DNA from: Sulfurimonas sp.
Lineage (GTDB): Bacteria; Campylobacterota; Campylobacteria; Campylobacterales; Sulfurimonadaceae
NCBI GenBank assembly: GCA_027047745.1
Contig: JALTUB010000216.1
Coordinates: 1-5,223, forward strand
Direction: 5' to 3'
Length of the DNA: 5,223 nt
Positions 1-4,884 of this stretch are shown piece by piece; positions within the stretch are counted from its first letter, which is position 1; the number at the start of each line of letters is the position of its first letter. The notes under the pieces are model-generated. The model saw only the letters and a program-made list of their open reading frames with translations. It did not search any database and had not been told where the DNA came from. Made by a program: the position numbers and the translations under genes.

Positions 1-275
1 TTTCCACATCCACAGTCAATAGCTATATTTTGACTTTCAAGAGAGTTTATAACTTGCTGATTCTTTTCTAGAATTTTATTAGCACTATAAGTATTATAAT
101 ATTCTTCTAAACTATTCATTGTTATAATTTTCCGATGAATAGCTTTATCCATTGCCTCTTTTTCTTTTTTGTTAATTTCATACATAGAAATTGTATCTAT
201 TTTTTGAACAAAAACTCCATCTTGTTCAAAAAACAATTCGCTATTATTTAATTTATTTATGATGCTATTTTTCAT
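1..275 (-). CDS. SAM-dependent methyltransferase, N-terminal part (runs off the window)
   Basis: The frame opens with ATG at 275 and stays open for 91 codons to the window edge. The last visible residues, 85-91, read AIDCGCG, with a Lys or Asn codon begun next. This fits motif I (hydrophobic-Asp-x-Gly-x-Gly) of class I SAM-dependent methyltransferases, where the glycine loop binds S-adenosylmethionine. About 80 residues precede the motif: a Lys/Glu-rich stretch (residues 34-50), then a helix containing EEYYNTYS (57-64), a usual arrangement for methyltransferases of glycan clusters. The start overlaps the end of the glycosyltransferase by 11 bases, and an AAGGTG ribosome-binding site lies just upstream inside that gene. 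By context it may methylate a sugar or the chain terminus; the substrate cannot be read from this fragment. Methyltransferase identity rests on a single motif at the cut edge. Confidence 0.66.
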   Translation of the reverse strand, partial: MKNSIINKLNNSELFFEQDGVFVQKIDTISMYEINKKEKEAMDKAIHRKIITMNSLEEYYNTYSANKILEKNQQVINSLESQNIAIDCGCG

Positions 276-1437
276 GCAGCACCTTTTTATATATATATAT
301 TTGCTTACGATAGATTTTATCTGGTGACAGTTCTTGCATTTTCGTTCTAAGCTTTAATGCCTTTTCTTTAGCGGCGTCAAAATCATTTTCTATATCATGT
401 AATTTATTTAACCAATCTTCGATATCTAAATATTTTCCAATCCAGCCATTTATATTATTTTCTACAAATTCTGAATGCCATTCAATATCACTGGTTATTA
501 TTATATTTCCAAAAACAGCAGCTTCATAAATAACAAATCCTGAAACAGGAATTAGGCAAATAGGATTTTTACTTAAATATTTCACAATATCTTTAGTATT
601 TAAAAAACCAACAAATTTAACCCTATCAGCCACTTCTGCTTCTTTGACTGTTTGAGTTAATTTTTCTTTTAATTCTCCATCACCTATCATAACTAAATCT
701 AAAACTGATTCAGGATTATTTTTTAGATACTTTATGTACAAGTCCACTATAAAATCTGGATGTTTATCTCCAACAAATCTACCAATAAATACAAAATTTC
801 TGGGATGTTTCATATTTGGTTCAATCTTTAAATTTTCAAAGATATCATTTCTTAATGGCAATGGTATAATGGCAAAGTTGTTTTGTTGCGATATTTTTCG
901 TCCATAATCTGCTGTATAATTATTAGGAACAATTACGTAGTCACTTTTATTAATTAAAAATTCTTCTACAAAAAAACTTAAAAATTTATTATTGAAAATA
1001 TGATATCGACCAATTTTTTCCTGTGCCAACCTATTATCTCCCCCTAAAGTAGAAATAAAAGGTATTCCTGCTATTCTCGAAACCAACCATAATGGTATTG
1101 ACATTAAATAAGGGTGACCTGTTCTACTCACACTTATTTTTTCTTTTCGAATAAGATAAAATAAATAAGCAATATGCAATACAAATACAATAGGCATAGC
1201 AAGTACAAAAAATAATTTAATTTTTTTCACTTTTTTGAGAAAAGAAAAATAATATGGTGATATAACTTTTAACCATTCTTTATCATGTGCTATATCTTTA
1301 TCTTCAGCATTATAAGAAATAAAATATACTTTTTCAAAATAGTCATTAGGATTATAGTAGTCCAATGCTAAGTCCAAGTTACCTTTTTCTTCAAAGTCTT
1401 TGAGTGAATTTTCTAGGGTAAAAATTAATCTATTCAT
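265..1437 (-). CDS. GT4-family (GT-B fold) glycosyltransferase
   Basis: A 390-residue protein, normal length for a GT4 retaining glycosyltransferase that moves a sugar from a nucleotide donor to a lipid-linked acceptor at the inner membrane. The N-terminal acceptor half contains a long hydrophobic stretch (about 74-95), suggesting membrane insertion or a monotopic anchor, and a glycine-rich GGDNR segment (132-136). The C-terminal donor half has the typical run: FVFIGRF (215-221) with a following basic residue at 225, VMIGDGELKEKL (249-260), VKFVGFL (273-279), and YEAAVFG with Glu305, followed by a late NGW (330-332). The usual first glutamate of the EX7E motif is absent: residue 297, eight before Glu305, is proline. 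The start at 1437 is supported by a strong GGAGG Shine-Dalgarno and overlaps the stop of the preceding remnant as ATGA. The gene is more AT-rich than the wbp-like genes upstream. Donor and acceptor sugars are unknown. Confidence 0.88.
   Translation of the reverse strand: MNRLIFTLENSLKDFEEKGNLDLALDYYNPNDYFEKVYFISYNAEDKDIAHDKEWLKVISPYYFSFLKKVKKIKLFFVLAMPIVFVLHIAYLFYLIRKEKISVSRTGHPYLMSIPLWLVSRIAGIPFISTLGGDNRLAQEKIGRYHIFNNKFLSFFVEEFLINKSDYVIVPNNYTADYGRKISQQNNFAIIPLPLRNDIFENLKIEPNMKHPRNFVFIGRFVGDKHPDFIVDLYIKYLKNNPESVLDLVMIGDGELKEKLTQTVKEAEVADRVKFVGFLNTKDIVKYLSKNPICLIPVSGFVIYEAAVFGNIIITSDIEWHSEFVENNINGWIGKYLDIEDWLNKLHDIENDFDAAKEKALKLRTKMQELSPDKIYRKQIYIYKKVLHEK
288..300. repeat. TA dinucleotide tract near the glycosyltransferase C-terminus
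   Basis: Thirteen bases of alternating T and A lie in codons 380-383 of the glycosyltransferase (Ile-Tyr-Ile-Tyr), just before the ribosome-binding site of the methyltransferase. Loss of one TA unit would create an immediate TAA. Gain of one unit would shift reading into the methyltransferase frame with no stop in between. The tract is short, so it may be only a by-product of the AT-rich codon choice. Confidence 0.6.
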
Positions 1438-1526
1438 TCTTTTTCACCTCCATCATACTGTTTTAACTCATACGCGATTGTCATACCAATGATACCAGCA
1501 CCCACTATAAGATAATCATACTGCAT
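1434..1526 (-). pseudogene. N-terminal remnant of an FAD-dependent oxidoreductase (L-2-hydroxyglutarate oxidase-like)
   Basis: A 30-codon reading frame starts at ATG 1526, sharing one base with the aminotransferase stop (TGATG), and ends with a TGA that overlaps the glycosyltransferase start (ATGA). Its first 23 residues begin MQYDYLIVGAGIIGMT. This is a clear dinucleotide-binding beta-alpha-beta start with a GxGxxG loop (residues 9-14), in the style of LhgO-type FAD oxidoreductases, which begin near-identically at this spot. The family is normally about 370-400 residues, so more than 90 percent is missing. The last seven residues (YDGGEKE) do not fit the family and coincide with the glycosyltransferase Shine-Dalgarno, so the break lies near base 1455. 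No further pieces of the oxidoreductase are visible in the window. A 30-residue peptide could still be translated, but it could not bind FAD as an enzyme. The LhgO assignment within the larger FAD family is tentative. Confidence 0.75.
1447..1451 (-). promoter_or_regulatory. Strong Shine-Dalgarno for the glycosyltransferase
   Basis: GGAGG on the minus strand lies 9 bases before the ATG at 1437. It sits inside the oxidoreductase remnant and supplies that remnant's two consecutive glycine codons. It appears to have arrived with the glycosyltransferase, and it fixes the start codon choice. Confidence 0.75.
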
Positions 1527-3058
1527 CAGATATTACCACTTATATATTGGACTTCTTCATCCCTCACATACGGATTCATAGGCAAACTCATAATCTCTTT
1601 ACTCACTCTCTCTGCGATTGGAAAATCACCTTTGCTATATCCAAGATACTCAAAACACTCCTGCAAGTGTAACGGCATAGGATAATGCACTGCTGTTGGA
1701 ATGCCTGCTTCTTTTAGCTTTGTTTGTAATTCATCTCTATTTTTCACTCTTACAGAATACTGTGCCCATGCCGATGTTGTATCTGGACTTTGATATGGAG
1801 TGATAAGATCTTTGTTTTGAAGTGTTTTGGTATATTTTTGTGCTACTTCTTGACGAAGAACCAAATCTTTTTTGTAATGTTTGAGTTTCACATTCACCAC
1901 TGCACATTGTAGTGTATCCATTCTTGCACCAAGCCCTATATATTTGTGATGGTAGCGCTTGTTTTGTCCATGAACTCGCAACATTTTCATTTTCTCTGCC
2001 AACTCATCATTGTTTGTTAAAACTGCTCCACCATCACCAAAGCATCCAAGCGGTTTGGCTGGGAAAAAGCTTGTTGTATAAATGTCACAATAGTGAACTT
2101 CAGCTTTGCCTTTGTAGGTGGCACCGAAGCTTTGAGCTCCATCTACGATAGTGTATAGTTTTTGGTTGTTGGTTTTTAGTCTTATTTCTACGATAGCCTG
2201 AATAGCATCCAAATCAGCTGGTTGTCCATAGAGACTGACAGGCATTATCGCTTTAGTTTTTTCTGTGATCGCAGCTTCTATTTTGGTGACGTCTATGTTG
2301 TAGGTTGTTTCATCTATATCAACAAAAACAGGCTTAGCTCCAAGTAGTGCAATAGTTTCAGCGGTTGCTATAAATGTAAATGGCGTCGTAATAATCTCAT
2401 CACCAGGTTTTATGTCAAGTGCCATCATGGCAAGGATAAGTGCTTCTGTCCCACTTGCACATGTGATGGCATGTTTGGCACCTGTGAACTCTTCTAGGCT
2501 CTGTTCTAGTTCTCTTACTGCATCACCCATTATATAACTGGCATTGTTTAAAACTTTATCCATCTCAATTTCAAGTTCATTTTGATACATAAAGTATTGC
2601 TTTTTCAAGTTTGCAAAATCTATGCTTACGGTATCATCTTCTGTAGTTAAAAGATCCGCAGGAGACACTGCAATCTCTTTATATTTTTTGAGTATATCTT
2701 CATCTCTAGTGATTACTTTTGCATTGATGGCTTTTGCAGACGCTATGATTTGAGAGTCTTCTATGTCATCATAGTCTATTTCCAAATAAGATGGGGTTTT
2801 TGCAATGATTACATTTTTTATAAAGAGCTTGATTCTACTATGAACCTCATTCAATGCTTCTTGATTAGAGTAGTCAAATTGTGCTTTTATCTCTTTAAAC
2901 AGTATAAATTCTACATTATCTATAGATGATGAACTCACATAAATATTATGAGATTTTTTTTGAATAATCTCATAAACTTTTACCGATTCAGGATATTTTT
3001 CACTTCTTCGCTCTGATAAAATGTCAATAATAATATTATTATCAAGCAAATAGTTCAT
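1526..3058 (-). CDS. PIN-domain (VapC-like) toxin fused to WbpE-like UDP-3-keto-GlcNAcA aminotransferase
   Basis: A single 510-residue reading frame with two modules. Residues 1-137 form a PIN ribonuclease domain: YLLDNNIIIDIL with Asp6, a helix with Glu50, EDSQIIASA with Asp101, and VITRDEDIL with Asp119 and Asp121. All four expected acidic positions are present. Residues 146-510 are a complete DegT/DnrJ/EryC1/StrS PLP aminotransferase: it starts at IDFANLKKQY, has the SGT phosphate-binding turn (202-204), Asp306 in VDGAQS for the pyridine nitrogen, and Lys335 in SFFPAKPLG as the Schiff-base lysine. Such enzymes are normally about 360 residues and stand alone. The neighbours indicate the WbpE reaction, glutamate-dependent amination of UDP-3-keto-GlcNAcA. 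The linker (138-145, about TTEDDTVS) is continuous, with no stop. The start overlaps the antitoxin-like gene stop as ATGA and has no clear Shine-Dalgarno, so translation is probably coupled. The PIN part is more AT-rich than the aminotransferase part. Confidence 0.93.
   Translation of the reverse strand: MNYLLDNNIIIDILSERRSEKYPESVKVYEIIQKKSHNIYVSSSSIDNVEFILFKEIKAQFDYSNQEALNEVHSRIKLFIKNVIIAKTPSYLEIDYDDIEDSQIIASAKAINAKVITRDEDILKKYKEIAVSPADLLTTEDDTVSIDFANLKKQYFMYQNELEIEMDKVLNNASYIMGDAVRELEQSLEEFTGAKHAITCASGTEALILAMMALDIKPGDEIITTPFTFIATAETIALLGAKPVFVDIDETTYNIDVTKIEAAITEKTKAIMPVSLYGQPADLDAIQAIVEIRLKTNNQKLYTIVDGAQSFGATYKGKAEVHYCDIYTTSFFPAKPLGCFGDGGAVLTNNDELAEKMKMLRVHGQNKRYHHKYIGLGARMDTLQCAVVNVKLKHYKKDLVLRQEVAQKYTKTLQNKDLITPYQSPDTTSAWAQYSVRVKNRDELQTKLKEAGIPTAVHYPMPLHLQECFEYLGYSKGDFPIAERVSKEIMSLPMNPYVRDEEVQYISGNI
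2648..3058 (-). other. PIN ribonuclease domain (toxin moiety of the fusion)
   Basis: This is the portion of the fusion gene encoding residues 1-137, the length of a free-standing VapC-type toxin. PIN domains are Mg-dependent RNases that often cleave tRNA or rRNA and are held inactive by an antitoxin encoded directly upstream. The start, spacing and ATGA overlap with the preceding small gene match that arrangement. The tail KEIAVSPADLL (127-137) resembles the last strand and end of PIN toxins, so a stop codon would be expected shortly after. Target RNA and activity cannot be judged from sequence. Confidence 0.85.
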
Positions 3059-3267
3059 AATGATTTTTTCATTTCAATAAAGTCTACTCTGTCAAGTTTA
3101 TATTGAAAACTTTTTTCATAGTCAACATCATACTCTTTAGCATTTTGTTGCTTGTCTGTTGTTTTGTTTAGAGTTTTAACCTTGACTCCATCATTTTTAA
3201 AAACTTCCAAAATCTGCATAATCTTTTTAGCAAGTGTATTATTTTGGATATCTACTATTAATTGCAT
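3055..3267 (-). CDS. Small antitoxin-like protein paired with the PIN domain
   Basis: A 70-residue, strongly charged protein. Residues 1-31 look like a short strand-helix-strand unit (MQLIVDI, then the helix LAKKIMQILEVF, then VKVKTL). A polar, probably flexible stretch (35-47) follows, and then a tail containing YEKSFQYKLDRVDFIEM (50-66). This layout, a folded N-terminal dimer or DNA-binding part with a C-terminal tail that docks on the toxin, is typical of antitoxins of PIN toxins. I do not recognise a named family. The start at 3267 overlaps the acetyltransferase gene by 10 bases. It is supported by GAGGGAG 5 bases upstream, while the stop overlaps the PIN-fusion start as ATGA. The antitoxin role is inferred mainly from position and from the PIN partner. 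As part of the operon it may lack its own promoter, so autoregulation is uncertain. Confidence 0.72.
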   Translation of the reverse strand: MQLIVDIQNNTLAKKIMQILEVFKNDGVKVKTLNKTTDKQQNAKEYDVDYEKSFQYKLDRVDFIEMKKSL

Positions 3268-3917
3268 GACATCTCCCTCAATTCATCATCTATTATAACA
3301 TATCGACTATTATCAAAATCATCTACTGCGATGTTTTCATCATTGAAGTGCAAAGTATTTCCAGCTCTACTTACCCAACCTATCTGACGGGCTGGAACAC
3401 CAATCATCAAGGCATAGGGTTTTACATCTTTGTTCACTACGGCACCACTACCAATAAGTGCATATTCGCCTATAGTTACACCACATACTACCGTTGCATT
3501 TGCACCGATGGAGCATCCCTTTTTAAGCAGTGTCTTTTTAAACTCATCTCGTCTTGCAATGAAAGCTCTTGGATTGATGACATTTGTAAAGACCATAGAA
3601 GGCCCAAGAAACACATCATCTTCTATCTCAACACCTTCAAAGACTGAGATATTGTTTTGTACTTTTACACCTGATCCTATCTTAACATTTGGACCTACAA
3701 CACAGTTTTGACCAAAGGAGCAGTTTGCACCTATGTTTGAACCGGAGAGGATGTGAGAGAAATGCCAGACTTTTGTATTGTCACCCATGTTTACATTCTC
3801 ATCTACAATGGAAGTTTCATGCACAAAGAAGTCTGTTTTTTTAGGCATCTTTTTTTCTCGAAGTTTGGCTTTGAACTCCTCTTTTGAAAGGTATCTTGGT
3901 GACTCGGTTTTCTCCAT
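3258..3917 (-). CDS. wbpD: WbpD-like UDP-3-amino-sugar N-acetyltransferase (left-handed beta-helix)
   Basis: A 219-residue hexapeptide-repeat protein. It would acetylate the 3-amine of UDP-GlcNAc(3NH2)A using acetyl-CoA, giving UDP-GlcNAc(3NAc)A; such enzymes act as cytoplasmic trimers. Repeats run from about 36 to 105 (for example IGANCSFGQNCVVGPNVKIG, 62-81) and again from 134 to 165 (SIGANATVVCGVTIGEYALIG). They are interrupted by the family-typical loop VFTNVINPRAF (108-118). The VHETSIVDE segment (32-40), normally at the very N-terminus, is preceded here by about 24-28 extra charged residues. An internal ATG at 3848 (Met24) would give the usual length but has a weaker ribosome site, so the 3917 start is preferred. 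One base separates this start from the stop of the dehydrogenase gene. The C-terminus after VPARQIGW (173-180) is also somewhat long. Acceptor assignment depends on the neighbouring WbpB- and WbpE-like genes. Confidence 0.9.
   Translation of the reverse strand: MEKTESPRYLSKEEFKAKLREKKMPKKTDFFVHETSIVDENVNMGDNTKVWHFSHILSGSNIGANCSFGQNCVVGPNVKIGSGVKVQNNISVFEGVEIEDDVFLGPSMVFTNVINPRAFIARRDEFKKTLLKKGCSIGANATVVCGVTIGEYALIGSGAVVNKDVKPYALMIGVPARQIGWVSRAGNTLHFNDENIAVDDFDNSRYVIIDDELREMSCN
3273..3279 (-). promoter_or_regulatory. Shine-Dalgarno of the antitoxin-like gene
   Basis: GAGGGAG on the minus strand ends 5 bases before the ATG at 3267, inside the final codons of the acetyltransferase. It is clearly better than the site before the PIN fusion, where no purine-rich GGAG-like motif is seen. 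That suggests the antitoxin is made in excess and the fusion mainly by coupled re-initiation. Confidence 0.65.
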
Positions 3918-3918
3918 G

Positions 3919-4884
3919 CTAAGAGAACACCTTCTTACAAAAAGGGTGATAATCCCCTTGCAGTCCTACAGCAGGTAGATGGCGAATAGTAGAAACAGTT
4001 CGTATGCTTCCATAGGCTTCATCAAGTCCAAACCCACTACCGTTTAAGATGTGCTCATAGCTTTTTGTATGCAAGTCAGTAAAACCACCGCTAAACTCTA
4101 TCTCATCTCCATCTACCGTGATAGAACGATACGTTCGCATACCACTTGCTCGGATCTCTTCTGGAATATAGTCATAATTTACTGATAAAAACCATCTTAC
4201 AGTTGCATTTTTAAGCTTGAAGTACCCTGCATTTGTATCTGCCGTTTTTACATGAACGACATTCTCTTCAACATCGCCAAATATCCAGCAAAGCATATCA
4301 TAAAAGTGTACACCGATATTAGATGCGATTCCACCGCTTTTTGCTTCATTTCCTTTCCAAGAAACAAAATACCATTTTCCTCGACTTGTCAGATATGTCA
4401 AATCAATATTGTATATTTTATCTGGATTTTCTTCAAGCTCTTTAGTTACTTTCTCTTTTAATGCAATGATAGAAGGATGCAAACGAAGTTGCAGTATATT
4501 GTAAACCTTTTTTCCTGTTTCTTCTTCAATCACTTTTAATTGCTCTATATTGTGGGGATTCAATACCAATGGTTTTTCACAAATTGCATGTGCTCCACTT
4601 TTTAAAGTAAATCGTATATGTGAATCATGTAAATAATTAGGGGAAGCTATGGCAATATATTCTATTTTTTTATGTCCATCTCGATGCCATTTATCTACAA
4701 ATCTATCAAATCTCTCAAATTCAGTAAAAAAAGATGCTTTTGAAAAATAGCTATCCATTATACCTATACCATCATAAGGGTCTAGTGCTGCAACAAGTTC
4801 ACTTCCTGTTTCTTTTATAGCTTTCATATGTCTTGGTGCAATATACCCTGCCGCTCCAATTAATGCAAAATTTACTTTACTCAT
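3919..4884 (-). CDS. wbpB: WbpB/WlbA-like UDP-GlcNAcA 3-dehydrogenase (Gfo/Idh/MocA family)
   Basis: A 321-residue NAD-dependent oxidoreductase, matching the roughly 310-350 residues of WbpB/WlbA. The Rossmann part starts FALIGAAGYIAPRHMKAI (6-23), with Asp35 at the end of the second strand for the NAD ribose. The family hallmark CEKPL includes Lys104. The C-terminal alpha/beta part has YLTSRGKWYFVSWKG (164-178) and the catalytic-region segment GGIASNIGVHFYDML (184-198) with His193, the pattern seen in WlbA-type enzymes. The reaction is oxidation of C3 of UDP-GlcNAcA to the 3-keto sugar. In the studied Pseudomonas-type enzymes the tightly bound NADH is reoxidised with 2-oxoglutarate, giving 2-hydroxyglutarate. 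The start at 4884 overlaps the ABC gene stop as ATGA, with GGAG 10 bases upstream. Close relatives in the family act on other sugars, but the adjacent acetyltransferase and aminotransferase make this assignment strong. Confidence 0.92.
   Translation of the reverse strand: MSKVNFALIGAAGYIAPRHMKAIKETGSELVAALDPYDGIGIMDSYFSKASFFTEFERFDRFVDKWHRDGHKKIEYIAIASPNYLHDSHIRFTLKSGAHAICEKPLVLNPHNIEQLKVIEEETGKKVYNILQLRLHPSIIALKEKVTKELEENPDKIYNIDLTYLTSRGKWYFVSWKGNEAKSGGIASNIGVHFYDMLCWIFGDVEENVVHVKTADTNAGYFKLKNATVRWFLSVNYDYIPEEIRASGMRTYRSITVDGDEIEFSGGFTDLHTKSYEHILNGSGFGLDEAYGSIRTVSTIRHLPAVGLQGDYHPFCKKVFS

Noticed and set aside
1438..1525. Promoter or terminator between the aminotransferase and glycosyltransferase
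   Set aside because: No hairpin with a T-run and no convincing -35/-10 pair is visible. The stretch is fully occupied by the coupled remnant.
1434..1526. The 30-codon frame as a functional leader peptide or small protein
   Set aside because: Its first 23 residues are a textbook FAD-binding N-terminus, and the rest coincides with the next gene's ribosome site. A truncated enzyme explains it better, although a passive coupling role remains possible.
1912..2151. Plus-strand open frame of 79 codons
   Set aside because: It lies opposite the conserved aminotransferase core, has no recognisable domain, and its peptide looks like an antisense read.
3348..3711. Two overlapping plus-strand open frames (3348-3647 and 3430-3711)
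   Set aside because: Both are opposite the hexapeptide repeats of the acetyltransferase. The periodic repeat makes long antisense frames likely, and their peptides show no domain.
3778..3978. Plus-strand open frame of 66 codons across the wbpD/wbpB junction
   Set aside because: It is antisense to two well-supported genes, with no domain and no convincing ribosome site.
4252..4461. Plus-strand open frame of 69 codons
   Set aside because: It is antisense to the conserved WbpB catalytic region. Its hydrophobic, Phe/Ile-rich peptide is what AT-rich antisense DNA gives.
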